Below, in pieces: positions 30,294 to 39,091 of a stretch of 64,000 nt of DNA; the first letter of the stretch is position 1; every line of letters starts with the position of its first letter. Position numbers and translations under genes: made by a program. The stretch spans positions 34,246 through 98,245 of the forward strand of contig JANQJB010000005.1 in assembly GCA_028281865.1 (NCBI GenBank), in the 5' to 3' direction. Origin of the DNA: Marinagarivorans sp. GTDB lineage: Bacteria; Pseudomonadota; Gammaproteobacteria; Pseudomonadales; Cellvibrionaceae. The notes under the pieces were generated by a model. That model searched no databases, was not told the DNA's origin, and saw only the letters and a list, made by a program, of their open reading frames with translations.

Positions 30294-31559
30294 ATGGAGC
30301 ACCCAAATCCCAGATATGTCAGTCGGTTGACAAAAGATACGCTGGCGTTAATTCTAGCGGGCGGCCGCGGTAGTCGCTTGTTTGAGCTCACTAATTGGCG
30401 TGCTAAACCCGCACTCTATTTTGGAGGAAAATTTCGCATTATTGATTTTCCTTTATCGAACTGCGTCAATTCTGGGATACGGCGTGTGGGTGTTCTTACG
30501 CAATATAAGGCTCATTCCTTAATTCGTCATATTCAAGTTGGTTGGAGCCACTTTAAACGTGAACTCGGTGAATATGTAGAGGTTCTGCCGGCCTCGCAGC
30601 GTAACTCTCCCAACTGGTATCAAGGTACTGCCGACGCGTTATATCAAAATATTGATATTATTCGCGCGAGCGGTGCGCGATATGTGGTTGTATTATCCGG
30701 TGATCATATTTATAAAATGGATTACGGTACAATGCTTGCCTATCATGTGGAAAATCAATGCCAGTTGACCGTTTCATGTATCGAAACACCGATTGAAGAG
30801 GCAGCCGGTGCTTTTGGTGTTATGACTATTGACAAAGATGACCGCATATTGCGCTTTGACGAAAAACCTGCAGAACCCACACCCGTCCCCGGTAATACCT
30901 CGCAATGTTTGGCATCGATGGGAAATTATATTTTCGATACAGAATTTTTATTAGATTTATTGACCCAAGATGCTACGAAAGAAGGCTCTGATCACGATTT
31001 TGGTAAAGATATTATTCCCTCAATAATATCCGAAAATGATGTGTACGCTTTCAGGTTTAAGAACGCGGATGGCGAACGCGCTTATTGGCGCGATGTTGGG
31101 ACTTTGGATGCTTTTTGGGAAGCCAATATGGAAATGATCCAACCTGTTCCAGCATTAAATTTGTATGATTCCAGCTGGCCCATATGGACTTACCAGACAC
31201 AATTACCTCCGGCTAAATTTGTCTTTAATGATGATGACCGGCGCGGCTATGCGGTTGATTCAATGGTGTCGGGAGGGTGCATTATATCCGGTGGTAAAAT
31301 TGATCGTTCGCTGTTATTTTCGGATGTAAGGGTGCATTCTTATTCGGACATCGAGGAGTCAGTCATTCTTCCCGAGGTTGAAATTAATCGCAATGCTAAG
31401 ATTAAGCGCGCTATTATTGACCGCACCTGTGTCATTCCTCCAGGAATGACAATTGGTTACGATGCGGAACAAGATAGGGCAAACGGTTTTCGCGTTACGA
31501 AAAAAGGTGTTGTATTGGTGACGCCCGAAATGTTGAGCCAACGTGGTGGTCCCCGCTAA
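30294..31559 (+). CDS. glgC: Glucose-1-phosphate adenylyltransferase
   Basis: GlgC makes ADP-glucose, the committed step of glycogen synthesis. The 421-residue protein has the nucleotide-binding [20 protein letters not shown], then [39 protein letters not shown], and a C-terminal left-handed beta-helix with [20 protein letters not shown]. Allosteric control by glycolytic intermediates is the family rule. A GGAG ribosome-binding site precedes the ATG. glgA follows after about 100 bp. Confidence 0.96.
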   Translation: MEHPNPRYVSRLTKDTLALILAGGRGSRLFELTNWRAKPALYFGGKFRIIDFPLSNCVNSGIRRVGVLTQYKAHSLIRHIQVGWSHFKRELGEYVEVLPASQRNSPNWYQGTADALYQNIDIIRASGARYVVVLSGDHIYKMDYGTMLAYHVENQCQLTVSCIETPIEEAAGAFGVMTIDKDDRILRFDEKPAEPTPVPGNTSQCLASMGNYIFDTEFLLDLLTQDATKEGSDHDFGKDIIPSIISENDVYAFRFKNADGERAYWRDVGTLDAFWEANMEMIQPVPALNLYDSSWPIWTYQTQLPPAKFVFNDDDRRGYAVDSMVSGGCIISGGKIDRSLLFSDVRVHSYSDIEESVILPEVEINRNAKIKRAIIDRTCVIPPGMTIGYDAEQDRANGFRVTKKGVVLVTPEMLSQRGGPR

Positions 31560-31667
31560 TTTTTTCACCGTTACACTTACTGATAAATCAATCGATAAAA
31601 TAAGGTCAGCGAATACTTAATCGCTTATTAATTTAAATGAGCGTGTTGTTTTTTGTGTGTTAATTTT

Positions 31668-33254
31668 ATGTCAGAAAATAAAACAATATTAATGGTAGCA
31701 GCCGAAAATGATGCCTTACCAAAGGCAAAAGTGGGGGGGATCGCCGATGTTGTTCGGGATATTCCTCAGGCGTTGGCACAGCAAGGTTGCGTTGTAAAAG
31801 TCGTTGTACCTGATTATGGTCACTTTGCCGGGGATATCAATTCGGAATGTATCGATTATTTTTCAGTATCTTTTCGTGGGCGAATAGAACGTGTGGCGCT
31901 TTATCGCGTACGTCCCAAAGCGACAATTGCAGAAAACGAAAACGTCAGCTATTGGGCGCTTTCGCATCCGGATTTTATCCCGTGTGGTCAAGGTCAGGTG
32001 TATTGTCATGATGGTGCTGATAGACCTTTTGCTACGGATGCAAATAAATATGCTTTCTTTTGTGCGGCGGTCGCGCAAAATATTATTCAGGGTGGTTTTG
32101 GTGGCTTGGATGTTTTGCACTTGCACGATTGGCATGCGGCCTTCGTAGCGATTTTAAGAGCTTTTGATGCGCGTTATTCGGCTTTGCGCTCAATTTCGAC
32201 GGTGTATTCTATCCATAATTTGTCATTGCAAGGTGTGCGCCCTTTTAAGGGTGATAATTCTTCATTACATCAATGGTTTCCCCAATTAAATTACGATAAC
32301 TCGCTTATTTGTGACCCTAAGTATCCTCAGTGTGTAAATCCGATGCGGGCGGGTATTAATTTAAGTGATCGCGTACACGCAGTTTCGCCTCATTATGCCA
32401 ACGAAATTCAACAAGCGAGCCATTATGCACTTGGCATATACGGTGGCGAAGGCTTGGAGGCAGACATACTGCGGGCAAAAAAAGAGGGTCGTCTATTTGG
32501 CATTCTTAACGGCTGTGACTATCCCGCTAAACCCAAGGTAAAGAAACATAATAAAGCGCAGCTCATCGAGATCATGAACGAAGTTCTAACTAACTGGATT
32601 TGTCGCTCTGACGATGTCTCCAGTTACCATTGGCTGGCGAAAGAGCGCTTAAATTACTGGGCTAAGCAAAAAGAACGCGGTTTTTTAACGACCTCAATTG
32701 GCCGAATTACAGATCAAAAAGCACGCCTGCTCAGAGAAACAGTCGAATTTAAGGGGCGGAAAGCGACTGCGCTTGAGCACATACTAAAAACTGTTGCCAA
32801 CAAGGGTTGTGTGATTCTTTTAGGCAGCGGGCAAGCAGAATTTGAACGTTTTTTTCTTGAGGTCTGTGGTCGAAATAAGAACTTTATTTATTTGCAAGGC
32901 TATTCCGAGTTAGCGGGGGATGTACTGTATGCATCTGGGGACTTATTTCTAATGCCGAGTTCGTTCGAACCGTGCGGCATCAGCCAGATGCTCGCCATGC
33001 GTTCGGGGCAGCCATGCTTAGTGCATCATGTTGGAGGCCTGGTAGATACAGTAAAAGATAGCGAAACGGGTTTTGCTTTTGGCGGTAAAAATATTCAGGA
33101 GCAAGCATCGGCGTTGGTAGAGCGTTTTGTAGAGGTATTTTTGCTGGCAAAAAATGATGCTAATAGATTCAAGGCCGTTGCAAAAAACGCCAAGGCCGAG
33201 CGTTTTTTATGGTCAAATTCTGCGAAAGAATACGTGGATAAGCTGTACTCTTAG
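31668..33254 (+). CDS. glgA: Glycogen synthase (ADP-glucose, GT5)
   Basis: GlgA extends alpha-1,4-glucan chains from ADP-glucose. The protein begins MSENKTILMVAAENDALPKA and has the KVGGIADVV donor-binding motif, HLHDWHAAF, and the C-terminal Rossmann domain with LMPSSFEPCGISQMLAMRSG. A GTG at 31653 extends the frame by five residues; the ATG at 31668 starts right at the conserved region and is preferred, though neither has a clear ribosome-binding site. The protein is 528 residues. It completes the cluster; the next gene is convergent. Confidence 0.93.
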   Translation: MSENKTILMVAAENDALPKAKVGGIADVVRDIPQALAQQGCVVKVVVPDYGHFAGDINSECIDYFSVSFRGRIERVALYRVRPKATIAENENVSYWALSHPDFIPCGQGQVYCHDGADRPFATDANKYAFFCAAVAQNIIQGGFGGLDVLHLHDWHAAFVAILRAFDARYSALRSISTVYSIHNLSLQGVRPFKGDNSSLHQWFPQLNYDNSLICDPKYPQCVNPMRAGINLSDRVHAVSPHYANEIQQASHYALGIYGGEGLEADILRAKKEGRLFGILNGCDYPAKPKVKKHNKAQLIEIMNEVLTNWICRSDDVSSYHWLAKERLNYWAKQKERGFLTTSIGRITDQKARLLRETVEFKGRKATALEHILKTVANKGCVILLGSGQAEFERFFLEVCGRNKNFIYLQGYSELAGDVLYASGDLFLMPSSFEPCGISQMLAMRSGQPCLVHHVGGLVDTVKDSETGFAFGGKNIQEQASALVERFVEVFLLAKNDANRFKAVAKNAKAERFLWSNSAKEYVDKLYS

Positions 33255-33308
33255 TTGTTATGGATGTTATTTGAGTTGTTGTGGGCGTTGTTAGTCGCCA
33301 ATTGTTTG

Positions 33309-34793
33309 TTACCTATTGCCACCGGATTTGTTGTGCGAACTTTTTTCGGGTTTCGAACGAAGTATAACGACGTCTGCTTCATAGGCTGATTCACCGGTTT
33401 TAGTTCCCAAGACTTCGACTCGATGTCCCTCAGCACTTTCAAAAAACTCAGTTTTATTTATTATCTTGGAATTAGAGCGAATTCGCGTTCTGTCCGTTAT
33501 AGTAATTTTTGAACCCGTGATGGAAAATTGCGAGTTGTTCGGGTCTAATGCTTGGATTCTGCCACTTACTCTGCGTTTTTGTTGCGGCATGTCACGTTCA
33601 AGCTCGAGTTTTTTCGCATAGAATTTATCGTTTTTATAGCGTCCTGCAATCTCAACCGTATCGCCTATTTTTATATCATCGAGCTTAATTCTACCGTAAC
33701 GGAATGAAGGCCCTTTACCTTCTAGGAAGGTATGAGGTGTGATTTTAATTTCGATACCGTTGACGACCATATCAGCGGAGTCGCGATAGCGGCGCGAATT
33801 TGAACGCTGGATTTCAATTTGTGTTACTTCGCCATTGATTGTTGTTATCGCAGATTTTAGAAAAGTAAGCTCTGAGACAATGAGAATGCCTTCATAAGAA
33901 ATTCTCCCAATTATGCGCACGCGAGCATCATCTTTGAGCTGGCTTTGATCGCCTTCAAAAAAAACGGTGCTTTGGTCTGTCTGCGCTTCCAAATCCATCA
34001 CAGTAAAGCTATCAATGCCATCAAAATCAGAGATGTGACCGTGTACTTGTACTTTAGTGTTCTTTCTTTTGAAGTAAGAGACTTCGTCACGCACACGGAT
34101 GCGCTCCGCTATTAATTTTGTATTGTTGTAGTATTTCCCCTTAACAACAATTTGTAGGCCGTCGATAAGTTGTTCATCTATCTGCGCTTCGCTGTAATCG
34201 ACTATCAGTTGGTTTAACTTAAAAGTATTGCTGTTTCCATCTAACTCTTCGATTTTGCCCGAAAGCTCAAGTTGTTTACCTTCGCGAAGCTTAATGCGCG
34301 ACGCGACAATACGACCGTTGGCATCTATTGGGCCGCTGGCCTCTACTTCGTCGTTTTCGCTAAAACCGAAAATACTGCGCGTTGCAATTTCGTGATCAAA
34401 AACGGTTTCATTAGTGACGACAACGGTTTGCTTTAACACTTTAAATTGGCCAGCGTCCGTATCGATTTCGTTAATAGGACCAACCGCATTTGGTTGGAAG
34501 TAAACTTTGGTAGCGCTCGGTGCATCGGGATCATAGTTTTCTTCAAGCACCACTGTGACATAATCCCCAACGCGCAGCTCCTCCTCGAGCGAGGGTTCTC
34601 CGCTGATGAAAATCTCGGCGCTTTCCGTATCGTAGTGAACACCGTCGATAATGACACTGCCAAAATCGTTAATCGGGCCAGAAATGGTAGGATTACTGCC
34701 GCTGCGGTCAATTCCTACTGAGCCGCCGTCGCAACCGGCGATAAAGGCAAGTGAAACGATGCCAAGAATCTGCAGCATTTGCTTAGGAAACAT
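33309..34793 (-). CDS. DUF5666-type repeat lipoprotein
   Basis: The 494-residue product starts with a short hydrophobic signal ending in the lipobox FIAGC (Cys at about 20), so it should be a lipoprotein. The rest is a series of OB-like beta repeats with phrases such as GPINDFGSVIIDG, LRVGDYVTVV, ASGPIDANGRIVASRIKL and IKIGDTVEIAGRYKNDKFYA, typical of DUF5666 proteins. The function is not known. Its start overlaps the stop of the upstream DUF6502-type gene by one base (TGATG), so the two form a translationally coupled operon. Confidence 0.8.
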   Translation of the reverse strand: MFPKQMLQILGIVSLAFIAGCDGGSVGIDRSGSNPTISGPINDFGSVIIDGVHYDTESAEIFISGEPSLEEELRVGDYVTVVLEENYDPDAPSATKVYFQPNAVGPINEIDTDAGQFKVLKQTVVVTNETVFDHEIATRSIFGFSENDEVEASGPIDANGRIVASRIKLREGKQLELSGKIEELDGNSNTFKLNQLIVDYSEAQIDEQLIDGLQIVVKGKYYNNTKLIAERIRVRDEVSYFKRKNTKVQVHGHISDFDGIDSFTVMDLEAQTDQSTVFFEGDQSQLKDDARVRIIGRISYEGILIVSELTFLKSAITTINGEVTQIEIQRSNSRRYRDSADMVVNGIEIKITPHTFLEGKGPSFRYGRIKLDDIKIGDTVEIAGRYKNDKFYAKKLELERDMPQQKRRVSGRIQALDPNNSQFSITGSKITITDRTRIRSNSKIINKTEFFESAEGHRVEVLGTKTGESAYEADVVILRSKPEKSSHNKSGGNR

Positions 34794-35638
34794 CAGCTGT
34801 TATCCTCCGAATTTTGTTGCTCAATAGCAAAAACCCCGACGCCGAGGCGCACAGTCTTCTGGGGTGTATCCTGTGTTTTATTGGGTTCAGCGTGTTCGGT
34901 TAGCCAATCGTCGATGCGTTCCAAAAAGGCTTGACCCTCTTTATCAAGGAAAGCTTTAAACGCTTTGATATGGCGCGGGTCGATATCGTTATTACTTGCG
35001 CGACCTTCAAATCTTGGTGTCATGCGAGACTTTTCATTCACGCCATAGATATTGTGGAACAGGGTGTTGCCAAGTTCGTTGACGACCGTCCCAGCCCTGA
35101 GAAGTGCTGCGGGATCATTACTGGCAACAAAAAAGTAGCGTTGCAAAACTTGGAATGTGCCGTCGTCGTTTTCTGTCACAGATCCTGCGCGGACGAGTTC
35201 CTTTAACAAAGCGTTAACCGGAACGTCGCCACCATAGCGTTTTGCGAGGGAAGTAAATGTCGCACCCTCGCCATCAACGGGTAGAAATTTAGGCGAACCG
35301 TTGTTATCGACAAAATCCTTATCTTGATGCCAGCCGCTCAATATGCGTGACAAGCGATCTTGGGATTGTTGTGCTTCAATGACGGCCGTGTTTTCGCTCA
35401 GTAAGTCCTTGATTCTTTTGACTTCTTTGCGATCAATGCCAGTGATAACGGATACGCGCGATATATTAGTAGGTCGTCCGCGAATGCCAAAATCGCGTGC
35501 CGCCATATCAACAAAGACATTTTTACAAAATGTCGAGAATTCTTTGTAGGTAACGCCATTGCGCAAGAGCATCATGATGATGGGTTCCATCAGGTTGCGT
35601 AATGCGGCTTTAACGTTTTCTTTTGCGTCTGCAGTCAT
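34793..35638 (-). CDS. DUF6502-family protein
   Basis: The 281-residue product has no signal peptide. Its N-terminal 100 residues resemble a winged-helix region (NGVTYKEFSTFCKNVFVDMA, then NISRVSVITGIDRKEVKRI), which suggests DNA binding. The overall pattern matches proteins I recall as DUF6502. It is coupled to the DUF5666 lipoprotein downstream, and this pairing recurs in gammaproteobacteria as far as I recall. A regulatory role is inference. Confidence 0.7.
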   Translation of the reverse strand: MTADAKENVKAALRNLMEPIIMMLLRNGVTYKEFSTFCKNVFVDMAARDFGIRGRPTNISRVSVITGIDRKEVKRIKDLLSENTAVIEAQQSQDRLSRILSGWHQDKDFVDNNGSPKFLPVDGEGATFTSLAKRYGGDVPVNALLKELVRAGSVTENDDGTFQVLQRYFFVASNDPAALLRAGTVVNELGNTLFHNIYGVNEKSRMTPRFEGRASNNDIDPRHIKAFKAFLDKEGQAFLERIDDWLTEHAEPNKTQDTPQKTVRLGVGVFAIEQQNSEDNS

Positions 35639-35866
35639 GCGATGAAATCTATGCGCGTAAGTTTGCCGATACTCCGTGGCTCAATACAACTCAGTGCGAC
35701 AGGGCTAAGCAAGCCTTCGCAACAAGCGGGTTGCAATTCGGGAGACATAGTAGCACTTCGATATCGGCATAATAAAGCCGATAATCACATATATGTGGAA
35801 TAAAGCCCCAAATAGAAATTCAAGTGTGAGAGGATTCACTTTTTTATGGCCCCTGACCGTTCGGGC

Positions 35867-35872
35867 TATACT
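35867..35872 (+). promoter_or_regulatory. Possible -10 element upstream of the O-antigen ligase gene
   Basis: TATACT lies 42 bp before the start codon in the 275-bp divergent spacer. No good -35 matches at 17 bp (TTTATG-like), so this is only a candidate. Confidence 0.3.
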
Positions 35873-35913
35873 CAGATGTAATAACTGAGAAGCAAAATAA
35901 TAGGGGTCAACCA

Positions 35914-37638
35914 ATGGTTCGCCTGCCCGATGCTCTAGTCTGCCGGTCGCCAAGGGAGCTTTTGGTGCTGGCCTTCGCTGTCTACATGCTTTTGGGTTGT
36001 CATTATATACAAGCCAATATTGGCGGCATCGGTCTGCAAATTCCCGCTAATATCGTCACTTGGATGTTTGTCAGCATTTTCGTGGGCGCGGGCCTAGCCC
36101 AAGTGGCACACTCACGAAAGCTGATTCTATCGACATTTTCCATTTTTGTTGTCTGTGCCGCTTTTTGTCTGTTTATCCCACTGCTCTATGATAATGCGGC
36201 GCAAGTGAGCGTGCCGCGCCTCTGGGCTTTGCTCGCCTGCGTGCTACTTTATCTGACATTTATTCAATTCGAATGGTCTGAACGCGAGTTTGAACGCTTG
36301 TTATTCTTATGCGTGATTGCGTTGTTAATAAAAGGCTGCTGGTATCTTATTCAAACATACGCACCATTTAGCGCTTCTCCGGATTGGCGTCAGCCCTGGA
36401 AGAATATATTGTTTGATCGCCTGCTTTCTAATATTCAAATTCGCAACGTTGCGGGTATATGTTTTGTTACGTCGTTTGTTTTAAGCCTTTTTTTATATCA
36501 CCATTTTTCTCGTGCGCAAAAATTTTCAATATATTTTTTGCTAGTTAACGTCGCAGTTTCGGCCCTGTGTATCTCAACCTTACAATCAAGAATCACCTAT
36601 ATTGCGTTTGCCTTTGTGGCGCTTGCGTCGATAGTTTTATCCTTAAAATTAAACAAAAAAAAATGTGCAACCTGGTTGGTAATTGCGGTCACCGGGTTTA
36701 GTTTGGGAACCGTCGCAACACAATTTTCTCAAGAAAAACAGCGTGACTTAACGGTTGATACCGTACTACAAGACGATATTCGCGAACCGATGTATCACAA
36801 CGCGTGGTCGATGATTCAAGAAAAACCGCTATGGGGCTGGGGCTATGGTCGCTTTGCGCCGAGTTATATTCGCCAATATGCAAAAAACGCAGAACTCTAT
36901 CAATATCCCGATTACCCTCATCATGTCGTATTAACCCATCCGCACAATGAAGTTTTTTATTGGTGGATTGAAGGTGGAATAGTATCGGTACTTGGCATTT
37001 TGATATTAGCGATGGGTTATTTTTACCTGTTGTGGCGAAGTTCCGATGCCAAAAAATTATGGTATGCGTTATTTATTGTACCGCTTACGATGCAGATGTT
37101 AGTGGAACATCCATTTTACAGTTATGCGTTTTGTCTTGTTCTTTTTATCCTGTTTGTCGCTGCTCTCGAAGTAAACAGTCATAAAAAAATTATTGCAGTC
37201 GCGTTGCCAAATATATTTAAAACCTTAGCTGTTGTAACTCCAATACTCGCTATCGTTTTTTTTGCGACTTCGCTACACACTGCCTACTTTCACACAAAGT
37301 ATTTTGTGACGGGTGAACAGCATCCCGAACTCTATAAAAAAGTGATTAATCCGAGTATTTGGCACGTCGATATTATTGATGAGCAACGCCGTTGGCGTAT
37401 GATACGCGCGCTCGAAAATCGAAATGTGCTAGAGCTCAACGACTATGTCGCTTGGGCTAGCGAGTTCGTCGATCAATATCCCCGCGCGCATATCTATCCT
37501 CAATTAGCATTGGCATTACATGCATTAGGGCGTGAAGAAGAAGCGCGAGCTATTTTTTCTGAAGGTCAGAAACTGTACCCTAAGTACCCTCGGCTAAAAT
37601 CGTATGAGCGTGTTGCTCGATACTTTAGCAAGCGCTGA
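35914..37638 (+). CDS. O-antigen ligase/polymerase family membrane protein
   Basis: The 574-residue product has about twelve membrane segments in the first 450 residues. The large periplasmic loop shows the Wzy_C family pattern: GWGYGRFAPSYIRQY followed by LTHPHNEVFYWWIEGG. The soluble C-terminal part (about 455-574) contains a TPR-like segment (LALALHALGREEEARAIFSE). Members of this superfamily (WaaL, Wzy, PglL/TfpO) transfer or polymerise lipid-linked glycans in the periplasm. With a TPR tail, a PglL-like protein O-glycosylation role is possible. No glycan or pilin genes are adjacent, so the acceptor is unknown. A GGGGT ribosome-binding site precedes the ATG. Confidence 0.8.
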   Translation: MVRLPDALVCRSPRELLVLAFAVYMLLGCHYIQANIGGIGLQIPANIVTWMFVSIFVGAGLAQVAHSRKLILSTFSIFVVCAAFCLFIPLLYDNAAQVSVPRLWALLACVLLYLTFIQFEWSEREFERLLFLCVIALLIKGCWYLIQTYAPFSASPDWRQPWKNILFDRLLSNIQIRNVAGICFVTSFVLSLFLYHHFSRAQKFSIYFLLVNVAVSALCISTLQSRITYIAFAFVALASIVLSLKLNKKKCATWLVIAVTGFSLGTVATQFSQEKQRDLTVDTVLQDDIREPMYHNAWSMIQEKPLWGWGYGRFAPSYIRQYAKNAELYQYPDYPHHVVLTHPHNEVFYWWIEGGIVSVLGILILAMGYFYLLWRSSDAKKLWYALFIVPLTMQMLVEHPFYSYAFCLVLFILFVAALEVNSHKKIIAVALPNIFKTLAVVTPILAIVFFATSLHTAYFHTKYFVTGEQHPELYKKVINPSIWHVDIIDEQRRWRMIRALENRNVLELNDYVAWASEFVDQYPRAHIYPQLALALHALGREEEARAIFSEGQKLYPKYPRLKSYERVARYFSKR

Positions 37639-37687
37639 TATTATTGGTACGATCATCTTAGTGAGCAAGTATGGGAAATGAAAGGCC

Positions 37688-37946
37688 GGGATTGGGGCTG
37701 ATTTTCAAGACAAGAACTAGGCTTCCCCCCTTAACCCCGGCAAGCCGGTCCAGCCAACAATATAAATTGTTGTCGTTCGAACTGCGCGCAAAGCAGTGCT
37801 TTGCAAACGCTTGCCTCACCCCTGGGGGCTCGAACGCGCGAGCACTGATAATTGCTCCGGACCGCCGGACCGCTGCATTAACAGTATTCCCTCCTTCCAT
37901 GGAGGTCATCCGGCGCGCGACGGTCTTGAAAATCAGCCCCAATCCC
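37688..37946. repeat. Palindromic repeat element, copy 2 (24-bp perfect inverted repeat)
   Basis: The arms at 37688-37711 and 37923-37946 are perfect reverse complements over 24 bp, enclosing 211 bp. The right arm, read outwards, aligns without gaps to the copy-1 right arm at about 25 of 34 positions including the flanking GGAG. The adjacent CGTCGCGCGC block of copy 1 is also present, in inverted orientation. The core holds more hairpins (CAACAAT / ATTGTTG; GCAAAGC / GCTTTGC; GCTCG / CGAGC). It fills the convergent spacer between the O-antigen ligase gene and hemH and encodes no convincing protein. Confidence 0.85.
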
Positions 37947-37969
37947 TGTTTCGGAGATGAATCATTAAA

Positions 37970-39058
37970 TTAACTTTTACGATTATGCGGGCACTGCTCC
38001 GCTAATTTCGAACGTTTGGCTAATTCGTTTTCCGGTTTATGCCAATTACATAGATTCTCATTAATCAAGCTATATAAAAAACTAATATGATTTTCTTCGC
38101 TGTTAAGCGCCGGTATGTAAGTGTATTTTTCACCGCCTGCTTCAAGAAAATAATTTTTATTTTCTTCCTCAATTTCCTCCAAAGTTTCTAGACAATCAGC
38201 TGAAAAACCCGGGCAGACCACCTGCACATCCTTGACGCCTTTTTTAGGCAACGATTTTAATGTTTCGTCGGTATAAGGTTTTAACCAGGGCTCGCGACCA
38301 AAGCGCGATTGAAAGCAAACTTCGTATTCTTCAATTTTTAAATTTAATTTCTCTGCAGCGAGGCGAGCTGTTTTTAAACATTGGCAATGATAGGGGTCAC
38401 CGTTGTGCAGGTAGCGTGTTGGCACACCGTGAAAAGAAAATAGAATTTTCTCCGCTCGGCCATGTTCTTGCCAAAAGCTTTCTATCGACTGGCAAAGCGC
38501 GTTGATGTAACCAGGATGGTCGTGGTAACTGGTTACAAAACGCAGCTCGGGAATCCACCTTCTACGCGTAAAATCTTTTGCGAGTGCATCGAAAGTGGAG
38601 GCCGTTGTACTTGCGGAATATTGTGGGTAGAGTGGCAGCAGCAATAATTTTCTCACGCCTTTAGCGTTAAACTGCTCGAGCTTTGACGCGATACTTGGGT
38701 TACCGTAACGCATTGCCCAATCGACGACTAGGCTATCACCCCAATCAGACTGTAGCTTTTGTGCGAGCTTGTCCGCTTGATCTTTGGTATGAATTGCCAG
38801 TGGTGAGCCTTTTTCAGTCCATACAGTTTTGTATGCTGCGGCTGAACGGCGAGGGCGAATGCGTAAGATAACAAGGTTTAACACAAGCCACCACGCAAAC
38901 CGCGGAAACTCGACCACGCGCGGATCGGACAGAAATTCGCGCAAATATTGCCTAAGTGCGCCGGTTTCGGGTTTGTCAGGTGTACCCAAATTGGTAATCA
39001 TTACGCCAATACGGTCAGTTTCTGAGTGTTGAAATTGTGTATTATTTTTATATTTCAA
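37970..39058 (-). CDS. hemH: Ferrochelatase
   Basis: HemH inserts ferrous iron into protoporphyrin IX, the last step of protoheme synthesis. The 362-residue protein shows GVMITNLGTPDKP near the N-terminus, the catalytic histidine in FSFHGVPTRYLHNGDPY and the glutamate in VVCPGFSADCLETLEEI. It lies 33 bp downstream of uvrA on the same strand and may be co-transcribed with it. The C-terminal tail of about 40 residues is rich in charged residues and not conserved. Confidence 0.96.
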   Translation of the reverse strand: MKYKNNTQFQHSETDRIGVMITNLGTPDKPETGALRQYLREFLSDPRVVEFPRFAWWLVLNLVILRIRPRRSAAAYKTVWTEKGSPLAIHTKDQADKLAQKLQSDWGDSLVVDWAMRYGNPSIASKLEQFNAKGVRKLLLLPLYPQYSASTTASTFDALAKDFTRRRWIPELRFVTSYHDHPGYINALCQSIESFWQEHGRAEKILFSFHGVPTRYLHNGDPYHCQCLKTARLAAEKLNLKIEEYEVCFQSRFGREPWLKPYTDETLKSLPKKGVKDVQVVCPGFSADCLETLEEIEEENKNYFLEAGGEKYTYIPALNSEENHISFLYSLINENLCNWHKPENELAKRSKLAEQCPHNRKS

Positions 39059-39091
39059 AACATTACCTTTATCGGATTAGCAAAGCTTATT

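Noticed and set aside
37658..37973. Open frames on both strands across palindromic element copy 2
   Set aside because: Their similarity to each other at the ends is forced by the inverted repeat. No ribosome-binding site or family match supports coding.
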